A DNA stretch of 64,000 nt from Candidatus Poribacteria bacterium (GTDB lineage Bacteria; Poribacteria; WGA-4E; WGA-3G), in NCBI GenBank assembly GCA_958295945.1, contig OY282386.1:3596001-3660000 (forward strand), written 5' to 3'. Below the pieces are notes generated by a model, which saw only the letters and a list, made by a program, of their open reading frames with translations, was not told where the DNA came from and searched no databases. This document shows positions 25,099 through 35,157 of the stretch, one piece after another (the first letter of the stretch is position 1; every line of letters begins with the position of its first letter). The position numbers were made by a program, and so were the translations under genes.

Positions 25099-26187
25099 AT
25101 GATGTATCAGTGGAAGAATGTGATGCAAAAATATAAAACTTCAAAAGAACAAATTGTCACCTTTTTGAAAAATTCAGGCAATTTGATACAGAACGGATTT
25201 AGATCTAAAAATATAGTTTTCTGGATATTGATTTGTGCTTTCCCATTACTTACTTTTGTAACAGATGGCATATCAAGTATGTTTTCTATGATAGGTGTCA
25301 ACCTAACATTACCATCGGGTGATTACATACTTTACATCGGTGTTCAAGTCTGTGTCTACATCCTACTGGCGATCGGTTTGAATATTGTCTGTGGATATAC
25401 AGGATTACTTGAACTCGGTTATGTTGGTTTCTATCTCGTAGGTGGATACACCGCAGGACTCTTGATGAGACATGTAGGAGTCCCATATTGGTTGATATTA
25501 CCGATAGCAATTCTCAATGGTGCTCTATGGGGATTGATACGCGGAGCTCCTACTTTGAAACTGACAGGAGACTATTTTGCAATTGTTACATTCGGATTTG
25601 CTGAAGTACTCTTTAGAATTGTAAAAAATGAAATTTGGTTGATTCGGGACATCAATGGTTTTGTGAAAGACATACCACGCGCATCTGTTTTCGTATGGGA
25701 ACTTAATCAAAATTGGCAACACTTTTACCACATTCTTATCCTAACAGGAATAGTGATTTTTGTAAGTTACCGGTTAGAAAACTCGCGAATTGGTAGGGCA
25801 TGGATTGCTATCAGAGAAGATGAACAAGCAGCTGCATCTATGGGAATCAATATAAGTCGTTACAAATCACTTGCATTCGCCATTAGTGCTGCAATCGGTG
25901 CACTTGGTGGTGCTTTCTTAGCACAATTTTGGGGAACGCTTAGTGCAAAAACCTTCGAATTTTGGGAATCAATCCTAATATTATGTATGGTGATTTTGGG
26001 TGGAAAAGGTAGCATAAAAGGGGCGATTATAGGGGCAATTATTATAGGATCTATGAGTGAAGTGTTACGAGAAATACTAAGTAGATTCCCACCTGATTAT
26101 GCTGGTGCACGCTACCTCATATTTGGCATCATCTTAGTATTGTTGATGCGCTTCCGTCCTGCGGGGTTGATATTCAAGAGAACGTAA
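25099..26187 (+). CDS. livM: Branched-chain amino-acid ABC transporter permease LivM
   Basis: The 362-residue inner-membrane protein has a ~35-residue charged N-terminal extension. LivM motifs follow: YILLAIGLNIVCGYTGLLEL, then GYVGFYLVGGYTAG, RAWIAIREDEQAAASMGIN (coupling helix) and ILCMVILGGKGSIKGAIIGA. It starts 17 bp after livH. No livG or livF ATPase gene follows. The next gene is on the opposite strand only 7 bp away, so the system must use ATPases encoded elsewhere. Confidence 0.92.
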   Translation: MMYQWKNVMQKYKTSKEQIVTFLKNSGNLIQNGFRSKNIVFWILICAFPLLTFVTDGISSMFSMIGVNLTLPSGDYILYIGVQVCVYILLAIGLNIVCGYTGLLELGYVGFYLVGGYTAGLLMRHVGVPYWLILPIAILNGALWGLIRGAPTLKLTGDYFAIVTFGFAEVLFRIVKNEIWLIRDINGFVKDIPRASVFVWELNQNWQHFYHILILTGIVIFVSYRLENSRIGRAWIAIREDEQAAASMGINISRYKSLAFAISAAIGALGGAFLAQFWGTLSAKTFEFWESILILCMVILGGKGSIKGAIIGAIIIGSMSEVLREILSRFPPDYAGARYLIFGIILVLLMRFRPAGLIFKRT

Positions 26188-26194
26188 GTTGTTT

Positions 26195-27214
26195 TCATTC
26201 AATCCGTTCCTTCATCAATATCTCAATGAACATTTCTCCGAACAATAGAAGTAGTGCTAACCCAACAAACCACTGAAATCTATCCTGAAATTTACCTTCT
26301 GCACGGACTCTATATTTCTGTTTTTCAAGTCTTTTCAAATCCTTCGTTAATGGTGCAATCCCCGCAGTTGCATGATAATACTTACCGTTTCCTGAACTTG
26401 CGATGTCCTGTAACCCTTTCTCATCCAAGGCAGTTAGCACGATTTTCCCTTGCATATCCCTTTTATATCCTGCTTTTTCAGCGACAAGTGGTATAGGGAC
26501 AGATTGATCTGAACTACCTACACCAACGCAGTAGATGTGTATTCCTTTATTTTTCGCTGTTTCTGCTGCCGTAATTGCATTCCCATCGTGATCTTCCCCA
26601 TCCGTGAATAGTATCAAAACCTTTTGTCCAGTAGAATCAGAATCTACAAAGGATAGGTCATTCTGTTCTGAGATGAGACGTTCTGTCGCTACTTCTATTG
26701 CATTACTTATGTTGGTACCTCTATGAACAAGGGTATCAGGGGTCATGGCAGTCAAGAATTCTCTTAGTGTTATAGCATCAGTAGTCAATGGACATACAAC
26801 TGCACTCGCTTCCGCAAAGTATTGCAATCCAATACGATCACCTTCAAGCTGCTGCATCAAGGAAAACATAGCATTTTTGGCACGCGTTAGTCGTCGGATA
26901 GAATCTCCATCGGTCGCCAACATACTTGTTGAGATATCCAAAGCAAGTATTACATCAAGTCTTTCATCAACTGATTCAGGTTTTACACCCCACTGCGGAA
27001 ACGAAATTGCAAATGCCAGACACAGAAAACTCATCATTAGCAGCACACCTTGAAGTTTCATACGTTTCAGATGTATTGCATTGGAATTGGACTTGAAAAG
27101 CAGCAGGGCATCTCGTTTCAGGTAAAATCCATATATGAGCAAAAAAACAACAATAGGAAGTCCTACCCATAAGAAAAAAAGGAAATCAGGATTACCGAAA
27201 CGGAACCAATTCAT
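26195..27214 (-). CDS. BatA/BatB-type vWA membrane protein
   Basis: The 339-residue protein has two N-terminal membrane helices (PDFLFFLWVGLPIVVFLLIY; LMMSFLCLAFAISFP). A vWA domain follows with an intact MIDAS motif (DISTS), the distal T in HRGTNIS and D in FTDGEDHDG. A membrane helix sits near the C-terminus (WFVGLALLLLFGEMFI). This is the BatA/BatB layout. Family members are linked to envelope stress and oxygen tolerance and usually sit beside MoxR and BatC-D genes, which are absent here. It stands alone, convergent with livM. Confidence 0.85.
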   Translation of the reverse strand: MNWFRFGNPDFLFFLWVGLPIVVFLLIYGFYLKRDALLLFKSNSNAIHLKRMKLQGVLLMMSFLCLAFAISFPQWGVKPESVDERLDVILALDISTSMLATDGDSIRRLTRAKNAMFSLMQQLEGDRIGLQYFAEASAVVCPLTTDAITLREFLTAMTPDTLVHRGTNISNAIEVATERLISEQNDLSFVDSDSTGQKVLILFTDGEDHDGNAITAAETAKNKGIHIYCVGVGSSDQSVPIPLVAEKAGYKRDMQGKIVLTALDEKGLQDIASSGNGKYYHATAGIAPLTKDLKRLEKQKYRVRAEGKFQDRFQWFVGLALLLLFGEMFIEILMKERIE

Positions 27215-27288
27215 GTTTCAATTTCTTTTATTTTTTTTGGAGATAATGTGAAGAATAAGTGTTATTGATAGTATAGATAAGGAGAAAA

Positions 27289-28716
27289 TTATATGTCTTT
27301 CTTCAACGCAGTAACTATCATTTCAGCATGATCAGATACTTTACGAATTGCTGTTAGTATCCGTTCAGCCGAACCATCAACAGGTTTCGTCAATAGTGGT
27401 AGGAAAATCAACTGTGTACACACTTTCTCAGTGATTGGCAAATCTCCCGCTGAATATCCTTCATAATCTCCACCCATTTCAGTCGTGCAAAGTGATCCGC
27501 GTCCATTCGTAAATATATCAAGTCCTTCTGAGAATAGCGGTAGTGTATGCAACAGTGGATATGGGTTACTATTACTTGGAATATCCTTTGAAATAACAGG
27601 TACGCCTTCGCCAACAAGATATGGATACGGATTATTGTTTGCTAACACACCTTCCTTCCGTAATGCTTCGGCAAATACGGGGGCAGGCATACCGGACATC
27701 TCTTCTTGAATATAAAGAATAGGAAATCCATAAAATGCCGCAGGTTCTGAACCCTCATATCTTCCAACGGGACGAACACCTGTGATATCCTTCAATCCAT
27801 CTGTAATTTCTTGAATATACGCACGACGATTTTCATTAAGTTCGGCAAGTTTATCTAACTGTACCGTTGCAATCCCAATCGCTAACGGATGTGCACGATA
27901 TTTTACTCCTAAACCCATCGGTGGAAGTTGTGCATATTGAAGTGCAGAAGGATCCAATTCAGAATCACCGATGCTGTTGAGCGCACGATTAACCTGTCCT
28001 AATAGACATGCCCGTTCAAATACCTCAATTTCATTTGTCGCAAGTACACCACCTTCACCTGCACTTAAAGCTTTATTCCCCTGCAAACTCCAAGCTCCCG
28101 CATGTCCAATACTACCAACCGGTGTGCCTTTGTAGGCTGCCCCATGTGCGTGTGAACAATCCTCTATCACTGGTACACCAGTTTCCGCACTTAGTGCCAT
28201 CAAAGCATCCATATCACAAACATTACCCCACAGGTGCACTGCCACAATTGCTTTTGTTTGAGAAGTAATTCTCTTCCGAACATCTTCTACATCTAACAAC
28301 AATGTCTCAGGATCGACTTCACAGAAGACGGGTCTTGCATTTAGCATCAATGCTGGTGTTATAGATGCCATCCATGTGTAAGTCGGACAGATCACTTCAT
28401 CACCTGGACCAACACCAACACCAAACATCGCACTATGTAGTGCAGCTGTTCCGTTGGTAAGACTCACAGCATATTTTGTTTGGTGACTGTCACGCCATTT
28501 ACGCTCAAATTCCTGAACTGTAGTAGAATTACTTGACAACTCGTTCCGTAACGTCATCTCATAGACGACCTGTGCTTCTGCTTCAGTAATTTGTTTCCAA
28601 CAATCCAGTTTAGGGAAAGGCATCTCTTTAGATATTGAGAAAGCAGGTGCTCCACCTAAAATCGCTGGGAGATTAGTATTCGATTTTATTGTATTTGATA
28701 ATTGGGTATTATTCAT
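27289..28716 (-). CDS. DegT/DnrJ/EryC1/StrS-family aminotransferase
   Basis: The 475-residue PLP-dependent enzyme is of the sugar-aminotransferase fold. The Schiff-base lysine is K215 in SLQGNKALSAGEGG and the cofactor aspartate is D186 in PVIEDCSHAHGA. The LTNGTAALHSAM loop (87-98) binds the phosphate. Members transaminate keto-sugars on nucleotide carriers, although some (for example AHBA synthase) act otherwise. It is longer than the usual ~370-400 residues because of an N-terminal segment and insertions near 390-430. A single gene, divergent from the ABC permeases that follow. Confidence 0.88.
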   Translation of the reverse strand: MNNTQLSNTIKSNTNLPAILGGAPAFSISKEMPFPKLDCWKQITEAEAQVVYEMTLRNELSSNSTTVQEFERKWRDSHQTKYAVSLTNGTAALHSAMFGVGVGPGDEVICPTYTWMASITPALMLNARPVFCEVDPETLLLDVEDVRKRITSQTKAIVAVHLWGNVCDMDALMALSAETGVPVIEDCSHAHGAAYKGTPVGSIGHAGAWSLQGNKALSAGEGGVLATNEIEVFERACLLGQVNRALNSIGDSELDPSALQYAQLPPMGLGVKYRAHPLAIGIATVQLDKLAELNENRRAYIQEITDGLKDITGVRPVGRYEGSEPAAFYGFPILYIQEEMSGMPAPVFAEALRKEGVLANNNPYPYLVGEGVPVISKDIPSNSNPYPLLHTLPLFSEGLDIFTNGRGSLCTTEMGGDYEGYSAGDLPITEKVCTQLIFLPLLTKPVDGSAERILTAIRKVSDHAEMIVTALKKDI

Positions 28717-28935
28717 ATTATTGCATGGTGTATAAAGATTAAAAAAATGAAAGTTATGGGTTAAATTATTTCTTGATTCAATACTAATTGTATTTATGGA
28801 TTACTTATGATATACTGGCAACTGATGAAATATATAGCAGTATAGAAGTCAGACCTATCTTATCCAATTCTGAAACATGATAACACGGTACTATAAATCT
28901 GTCAATTCTATGTGTCTTGAACTCTTCACAACTCT

Positions 28936-30030
28936 GTGAATACATTGAAAATCCACCAATCCATACTACACAATCTCAACAATATTTTTGCTCATATCCG
29001 ACAATTAATTATTAACTGTATGCCGCCGGTACTTGCTATCTGCGGATTTTTTCTACTATGTGGGATTGTGCTCATCCTACGCGGACAGAACGCTTTCGAA
29101 TTTTACAAAATAATCTTTCTCAGTGGATTTTCAAACTTTGATGAATTCGGTAGCGTCTTATTTAATGCCACCCCGCTCATCTTTACCGGTCTGTCAGTTG
29201 CCATCGGATATAAGGCAGGCTTATTCAATATCGGATGTGAAGGACAACTCTATGTTGCAGCATTTGCTGCAGCATGGGTTGGAATAAACTTCAACCTCCC
29301 TTCAGTTTTGATGATACCACTCTGTTTATGTGCTGCATTGTTAGCAGGTGCAATATGGGGTGGCATTCCGGGAATTTTAAAAGCCAAGTTCGGAGCACAC
29401 GAAGTTATCAACACCATTATGATGAACTTCATCGCCTTAGCAATAACCAATCTCCTTGTTACTTCTGTATATAGAGAACCCGGCCAGATGATTCCTCACA
29501 CATCTCCAATTTCTAAATCCGCACACTTACCGCGTTTAGCAGATGCATTGTTTTTCATTCCAGACAGTAACTTATTAAATGCAAGTTTTATAATTGCCTC
29601 TATCAGTGTGATATTATGTTACGTTTTGTTGAAATATACCCGATGGGGTTATGAACTCAGATTAGTTGGTAACGCTCCAGATGTTGCAGAATATGGTGGT
29701 ATAAATCCTCGTGTTGTAACAGTGTGGGTGATGGCATTGAGTGGGGCAATTGCAGGATTAGCGGGTGTCGCAGATGTCATGGGGTATCGATATAGGTTTG
29801 CTGATAGTTTCTCATCTGGATGGGGATTCACTGGAATTGCAGTCGCACTATTAGGAAAAAACCACCCATTCGGTGTATTTGCCGCAGCACTCTTATTTGG
29901 CTTACTCAACAAAGTTGCATTGGATATTGAGCTGTTCTTGAATGTGCCAAGGGGTTTATTCCTTGTAGGTCAAGGCTTGCTCATCATCTGGTTAGTATGT
30001 CAGGAAGGCTTAACAAAGAGGAAAACATGA
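28936..30030 (+). CDS. BMP-type (nucleoside/simple-sugar) ABC transporter permease 1
   Basis: The 364-residue inner-membrane protein is of the YufP/NupP family. Signatures are GYKAGLFNIGCEGQLYVAAF, FGAHEVINTIMMNFIA and the coupling-loop segment GYELRLVGNAPDVAEYGGI. GLAGVADVMGYRYRF fits too. The start is a GTG with no strong ribosome site, so a start a few codons away is possible. It overlaps the second permease by 4 bases. The usual neighbours, an ATPase and a BMP-family binding protein, are not adjacent, but a BMP binding protein is encoded at 59376-60380. Confidence 0.88.
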   Translation: MNTLKIHQSILHNLNNIFAHIRQLIINCMPPVLAICGFFLLCGIVLILRGQNAFEFYKIIFLSGFSNFDEFGSVLFNATPLIFTGLSVAIGYKAGLFNIGCEGQLYVAAFAAAWVGINFNLPSVLMIPLCLCAALLAGAIWGGIPGILKAKFGAHEVINTIMMNFIALAITNLLVTSVYREPGQMIPHTSPISKSAHLPRLADALFFIPDSNLLNASFIIASISVILCYVLLKYTRWGYELRLVGNAPDVAEYGGINPRVVTVWVMALSGAIAGLAGVADVMGYRYRFADSFSSGWGFTGIAVALLGKNHPFGVFAAALLFGLLNKVALDIELFLNVPRGLFLVGQGLLIIWLVCQEGLTKRKT

Positions 30031-30869
30031 TTCTTGATATAATTCCAAGCACACTGCGAATGACAACTCCACTTGGATATGCTGCTCTCGGTGGCATATA
30101 CTCAGAACGTTCTGGTATTATCAATCTCGCACTTGAAGGCATGATGTTGATAGGCGCTTACGGGTATGTGATTGGTGCACATGCCTCTGGATCAGCATGG
30201 ATAGGACTAACTGTCGGAGTTGCTTTAGGTGTTACCATGGCATTGTTGCATGCCATGGCTACAATAACATTTCACGCTGATCAAATAGTCACAGGAATAG
30301 CAATTAATATTCTGGCTTTAGGAATTACTGAGTATCTTATACCTTCAACAGAAAGAGTTCCCGGTTTACCAGATTTCGGGTTGCCAATCATCGGTTCCTT
30401 TAGCATTCTTGTCTATTTCCTACCTATATTAATGATAGGAAGTCATGTCTTCATATATAAAACACCTTGGGGGTTGCGTCTACGCGCTGCGGGAGAATCA
30501 ACAGAGGCACTAAAAACTCTCAGTTTGAGTCGGGCAAAGTGGCAATATCTCGGTGTAATTGTGAGTGGTGCCTTCGCTGGATTAGGTGGATGTTTCCTTG
30601 TTTCAGATGTTCACATATTTACAAAAGGCATAATCGGTGGAAGAGGATATGTTGCCTTGGCAGCTGTAATTTTTGGTAATTGGCGACCACTGTACGGTGT
30701 TGCTGCATGTCTCTTTTTCGGGTTTGCATCTTCATTAGATCTGATTGACCTATGGAATATACCGGATCAACTCATAAAAATCCTACCGTACATATTAACG
30801 ATGGTTGTTCTTGCTGGACTTGTCGGTAGATCGCGTCCACCCGCTGCATTGGGTAAAATGAAATCCTAA
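30027..30869 (+). CDS. BMP-type ABC transporter permease 2
   Basis: The partner permease is of the YufQ/NupQ family. The start is the ATG at 30027, in an ATGA overlap with the stop of permease 1 and with AAGAGG upstream. A TTG 30 bases further up is less likely. Motifs: ERSGIINLALEGMMLIGAYG, FHADQIVTGIAINILALG, WGLRLRAAGESTEALKTLSL. The two permeases form a heterodimeric channel for nucleosides or related molecules. It is convergent with the Wzc-like gene, 16 bp apart. Confidence 0.88.
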   Translation: MILDIIPSTLRMTTPLGYAALGGIYSERSGIINLALEGMMLIGAYGYVIGAHASGSAWIGLTVGVALGVTMALLHAMATITFHADQIVTGIAINILALGITEYLIPSTERVPGLPDFGLPIIGSFSILVYFLPILMIGSHVFIYKTPWGLRLRAAGESTEALKTLSLSRAKWQYLGVIVSGAFAGLGGCFLVSDVHIFTKGIIGGRGYVALAAVIFGNWRPLYGVAACLFFGFASSLDLIDLWNIPDQLIKILPYILTMVVLAGLVGRSRPPAALGKMKS

Positions 30870-30885
30870 TTTCCTACTGACCTAT

Positions 30886-33246
30886 TCATGAACCCATCTC
30901 ATCGGGTAGTTGGTAATATTCGGAATGCTTTGTGTAATAACCATAGGATTTAGCATGCTTAGGATTTATCATATTGCACAAAACACCAATCCCCTTTGAA
31001 GGTAATACTTCCTTTAGATGTTTGAGACCAGTCAACACATCAAAACGTTTTGTCTTTGTAATGTCAAACACATAAACAACAGCATCAGCCACAGTTGCCA
31101 AAATCACCGGATCTGCAACTGCACGAACTGGTGGTGAATCTATGACAATCACGTCATATTCAGATTTAACCATTTCCAGCAATTGTGTCATCATATCAGA
31201 ATTTAACAGTTCAATCGGATTCGGTGGCACAGTGCCTCCTGGAATGAGATGCAGATTAGCAATTCCTGTCTGACGGACTGTTGAATGTAAAACTTCATAA
31301 CCGTTTTCGTCATTAAGAGTTATAAGAGCTTCACTCAAACCGGGTTTACGCGTGTCACTGTGAGTAACTACTGAGGAGTCGTCAAATGTTTCTTCTTCCG
31401 CTTGTGTATTTATCTGTAGTAGTTGTTCAGTTGGAAATGATGTATGTTGTGATGGTCTGCGCATGTCGGCATCTATGAGTAGCACTTTATTACCTTTTTG
31501 GATAAGTGTAGCAGCAAGGTTGGAGGAAACGGTACTTTTCCCTTCACCACGTGTCGAACTTGTTACCAATACAGTTTTCAGATCGCTACTAAGGTTTAGA
31601 AATGGTAATTTCGCCGCAATCACACGAAATGCATCAGATGTTCTGTTGGTAGGAGCATCATTAACGATGAGGGGAATACGATACGTGCTGCTCTTCTTAA
31701 TGGATGGAATTACACCGAGAAAATTTGGGGGGTCTGGCAGCGAATCCAATTGACGAACAGAATCCTCTAAACGCAAATAGGTGTCTTTTAAGTAGTTCTT
31801 TACAACAGCAAATGTCAAACCGAGTAATCCACCTAACATCGCACCTAAGACCAAATTGATCTTCATTCGCGGTTTAATCGGTTCTTCAGACAGTCGTGCT
31901 TGATCTAATACATTAAGTGTTTCTGATCGTGTTTCATCAATTATCTGTGACTCTCGTACTCTTGTTTCTAAAGCAACCAACTGGGCACCATATAATTCCA
32001 CATCGCGCTTACGTTTGAACAGATCAAGTTGTTGATCAGACCACCCGCTGAGTTCATTAACATGATCATCTATTTGGGCAGATACTGTGGCTATTTGCTC
32101 TTTTAATCCCACTATAGATGCTTCTGTCTCATTCACTTTTTCTGTAAGAAGTTGGTGGAGAGGATTATACGACGAAGTTTTACTTTTTATCTCTCGCTCC
32201 TCATTCTTAAGTCGTTCTTTTGTCTCCTTTATCTTTTCATCAAAAGCAGCAATTTCAGGATGCTTGACATCACCGTATTTTCCAATCAATGCTTTACGTT
32301 CAATTTCAAACTCGTTCAGATTATCTTGTAGCTTAGAATAACTCGGATTCTTTGTTGTAGATTCGGATATAAGCTGTTCTTCAACATTTGTTAGTTCATC
32401 CTGATATGCCTTCAGTCTCAATTCTGCTCCAATCAAATGGCTAGCCAATTCATTTTCACTCAACTGCAATGCTAATATCACCTGTGCTTGTGTACCGCCT
32501 TCTGCATTAATGGTTATTTCTGGATGAGACTTCTGAAACTCAAACAGTCTCTTCTCTGCCTTATCTAATTGCTGTTTGGCTTCAGTTATCAATTCTTGAG
32601 CTTCCGGTTTTTCCCACCAACGCATATTATCTGCTTTTTCCGTTTCAACAACAAGTATCAACAATTCAGCAATTTTGTTGCACAATAGTTGCGCATATTC
32701 AGGATTCCTGTTTCTTACCTTCAGTGTTATTACGTTTCCATCCGGTGACTCTTCAACTGTTATTTTCTCGTCAATTAGTGTTTTTACGAAATAATCTCTC
32801 CACTCTTCATCTGTAAGTTCTCCTTGCTCAGTAAGGGTATCATCTAATGATATGTTGAACAGATCCGCAAACCATCTGACAGATCTTCCACGATGCACAG
32901 GGAGAGGTTTCAATTCACCCGAATTGATTAGTTGATCAACTGCAGGAGTGATGATTAAATCGCGTGACTGCATGAGAGTAGCAAAAGTACCTAACGATGG
33001 ACTCTTAAAAAGTCCAGTTAAAGGCAGTCCTGACAATAATGAAGAAGGTCCTTGTTCATCAAGTATACGAACAGTCGTTTCAGATTGATAAACAGGTTGG
33101 GTGAAATCGGTGACAAGGAATGCAGCGATTACACACAACAAAAAGATAGCGATAACACTCCATTTATTCCGCCACAAAATCCAAAAATAATCTAATAATC
33201 GTATTTCAGTAATTTCTTCAAGTTGCTTGTCATTAGTCTCTGACAT
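30886..33246 (-). CDS. Wzc-like polysaccharide co-polymerase / BY-kinase
   Basis: The 786-residue protein has a Wzz domain with a membrane helix near 30-50, a long periplasmic coiled-coil region (about 220-440) and a second membrane helix near 475. The cytoplasmic bacterial tyrosine kinase domain follows: Walker A SSTRGEGKST (about 563-572), Walker A' VLLIDADMRRP (588-598), Walker B DVIVIDSPP (698-706). The C-terminal tyrosine cluster YGYYTKHSEYY (768-778) is the usual autophosphorylation site. It controls chain length and export of a capsule or exopolysaccharide with the Wza-like protein upstream. Ribosome site GAGGGA. Confidence 0.92.
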   Translation of the reverse strand: MSETNDKQLEEITEIRLLDYFWILWRNKWSVIAIFLLCVIAAFLVTDFTQPVYQSETTVRILDEQGPSSLLSGLPLTGLFKSPSLGTFATLMQSRDLIITPAVDQLINSGELKPLPVHRGRSVRWFADLFNISLDDTLTEQGELTDEEWRDYFVKTLIDEKITVEESPDGNVITLKVRNRNPEYAQLLCNKIAELLILVVETEKADNMRWWEKPEAQELITEAKQQLDKAEKRLFEFQKSHPEITINAEGGTQAQVILALQLSENELASHLIGAELRLKAYQDELTNVEEQLISESTTKNPSYSKLQDNLNEFEIERKALIGKYGDVKHPEIAAFDEKIKETKERLKNEEREIKSKTSSYNPLHQLLTEKVNETEASIVGLKEQIATVSAQIDDHVNELSGWSDQQLDLFKRKRDVELYGAQLVALETRVRESQIIDETRSETLNVLDQARLSEEPIKPRMKINLVLGAMLGGLLGLTFAVVKNYLKDTYLRLEDSVRQLDSLPDPPNFLGVIPSIKKSSTYRIPLIVNDAPTNRTSDAFRVIAAKLPFLNLSSDLKTVLVTSSTRGEGKSTVSSNLAATLIQKGNKVLLIDADMRRPSQHTSFPTEQLLQINTQAEEETFDDSSVVTHSDTRKPGLSEALITLNDENGYEVLHSTVRQTGIANLHLIPGGTVPPNPIELLNSDMMTQLLEMVKSEYDVIVIDSPPVRAVADPVILATVADAVVYVFDITKTKRFDVLTGLKHLKEVLPSKGIGVLCNMINPKHAKSYGYYTKHSEYYQLPDEMGS

Positions 33247-33381
33247 TTTTCCCTCATGATCAAAATCTATTGTTCCAACAGTATATAGTCCAACTAAAAA
33301 TACAGTCTGTTACTGTTAACTAACTTCTTTATTTAATCCAAAGAGTTTACATTTGTAATCCAATATTAGATTACGTTCTTT

Positions 33382-34563
33382 CTATCTGTATCTAAGCCAA
33401 ACACTGACGACTAAGTTTGTTAGTGAGGCAGCAAAAGTCAACACACGCCAATCAATGCGCGTTCGTTCCAATATACGTAGTTGATCATTTGGATAGAGAA
33501 GAACTTCTGATTGCACCAAATTATAGTTCAGTTCCTCTTGCGTTCCATTTGCGCGAGTAAGAATGCATTTCTTGGGATTAGCTTTTTCTTCATTCAATCC
33601 ACCAGCCATTGCAACGGCATCTCTTAACAGAGTCGGTTCTGTAACAACATATTGACCAGGCTTATCAACTGCTCCGACTACACTAATTTTTGCTTCTGCA
33701 AGCGGAACATATAATGTATCCCCTGGTCCCATTGTCATCACTACATCAACAGCGGTGAGATCCACAGTTGTATTCCCATCCTCAGTGATGATTTCTGCCT
33801 TTTTTAAATCTGCAAAGTCTGCTCTCGATCCTCCAGCAAGTTTTAAAGCTTGCGTTGCAGCAATTTCTTGACCCGTGATCGGATAATTACCCGGAACCAT
33901 GACTGCACCAATTACTCGTATTCGACGTTGGGCAAAAATTGATGGCACGATGACAACATCATAATCCTTTAAGGGAATATCTATATTACCTGATTCCATT
34001 TGCTCTTCAAAATTAACTGTTGTGTGCACCTTCCCATCACGCCAAACAACTACCTTGGTCAGATCTGCAATTTCATTATTAATTCCTGCCGCTGCCAACG
34101 CTTGTATTAGATAAACTTGACCGGTTTCAAACACATGTAAATTGCCACGAGGTCTTTGGTCTACTGCACCAAATACCAGAATATTTCGTCTCGGTTGCAT
34201 TAAGGTAACATACACACGGGCACTCGGAAGTTTCTCAGAAAACACTTTCTGCATCGCATCCTGAAGCTCAGGTACAGTTAAGTCCGTTGCCTTAATCAGA
34301 CCAATGAGAGGATATGAGATAAACCCATCAGGTTGGACAGGAACGGGGACACGGTCTTTCGTATATTCCGCATATCCTTCGACCGTAACAACAATACTAT
34401 CCCCAACCTGTAATTTATATGTAGATGTTATGGGATAATCTGGACCTTTTGTGACGATATTCTCGTCAGGAGGCTCTTCTGAAAAAACTTGCAATGGGTA
34501 ACAGATATGTCCAATTACTATCAGTAATAGACAGATAAAACATAAGTTCAAATACAATTTCAT
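33382..34563 (-). CDS. Wza-like polysaccharide export protein with SLBB domains
   Basis: The 393-residue protein has a signal peptide (residues 1-28). A Poly_export domain follows (TYKLQVGDSIVVTVEGYAEY ... VPVQPDGFISYPLIGLIKA). Three SLBB-like units come next, with NILVFGAVDQRPRG, RIRVIGAVMVPGNYPI and KISVVGAVDKPGQYVV as strands. A C-terminal hydrophobic helix (LTFAASLTNLVVSVWLRYR) would span the outer membrane, as in Wza. There is no lipobox cysteine, so it is not a classical lipoprotein. It is upstream of the Wzc-like gene (135 bp gap) and both are transcribed leftward. Confidence 0.9.
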   Translation of the reverse strand: MKLYLNLCFICLLLIVIGHICYPLQVFSEEPPDENIVTKGPDYPITSTYKLQVGDSIVVTVEGYAEYTKDRVPVPVQPDGFISYPLIGLIKATDLTVPELQDAMQKVFSEKLPSARVYVTLMQPRRNILVFGAVDQRPRGNLHVFETGQVYLIQALAAAGINNEIADLTKVVVWRDGKVHTTVNFEEQMESGNIDIPLKDYDVVIVPSIFAQRRIRVIGAVMVPGNYPITGQEIAATQALKLAGGSRADFADLKKAEIITEDGNTTVDLTAVDVVMTMGPGDTLYVPLAEAKISVVGAVDKPGQYVVTEPTLLRDAVAMAGGLNEEKANPKKCILTRANGTQEELNYNLVQSEVLLYPNDQLRILERTRIDWRVLTFAASLTNLVVSVWLRYR

Positions 34564-34776
34564 ATATTTTAATGTATACCTTTATGATTGCTTTCTTGAA
34601 TTACTTTTTGACAGAACTTAGATTTTTGATGTAATTTAATCGTATATTCTTCACTAATTCTTGAAGATATTCTTATTGTTCCAACACATCAGATTTTAAC
34701 TTTTATAATTTGACACTTCATTACAAAATCATACCTTCCTATTTTAACAGCACTAATACAAAAACACAAGTGAAAA

Positions 34777-34951
34777 GGGTGTGTAAAGATTTTGTCACTA
34801 ACTTCTTACTATGAATTGTAGGGGCGGGTCTCTGTGCCCGACCGTTGCCGGACAGGACAAGGAATGGCGGGGCACAGAGACCCGCCCCTACAATAGAGGA
34901 CAGGTTTTTCACTTGAATTGACATCTACGGTGACAAGAACTTTACACACCC
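34777..34951. repeat. 175-bp MITE-like element, copy 1
   Basis: The ends are 22-bp inverted repeats starting GGGTGTGTAAAG, then ATTTTGTCAC at the left and TTCTTGTCAC at the right (2 mismatches). The centre is a long hairpin: TGTAGGGGCGGGTCTCTGTG pairs with CACAGAGACCCGCCCCTACA. There is no coding capacity. It is nearly identical to copy 2 at 36013, in the same orientation. No target duplication is obvious in the flanks. The 34564-34776 stretch to its left is AT-rich and shows nothing further. Confidence 0.9.
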
Positions 34952-35157
34952 TCATTGTAAGTTTTACTATAAATTGAATCTTTTGGAATGGAACGTACCT
35001 TTCCAAACTCCCATCCGTGTAATCCGCGCAATCTACGACAATCCGGAATTCTGAAACAACGAAAACACATCAATTCAGGATAACAAAATGCTCAAAAATG
35101 CAACATCCAGAGAAATATATACAATTGTTCTAAGAAAATACACAAAAGAATGAAAAT

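Noticed and set aside
34739-35006. Minus-strand frames of 61 and 65 residues
   Set aside because: They lie within the 175-bp element and its flank, without ribosome sites.
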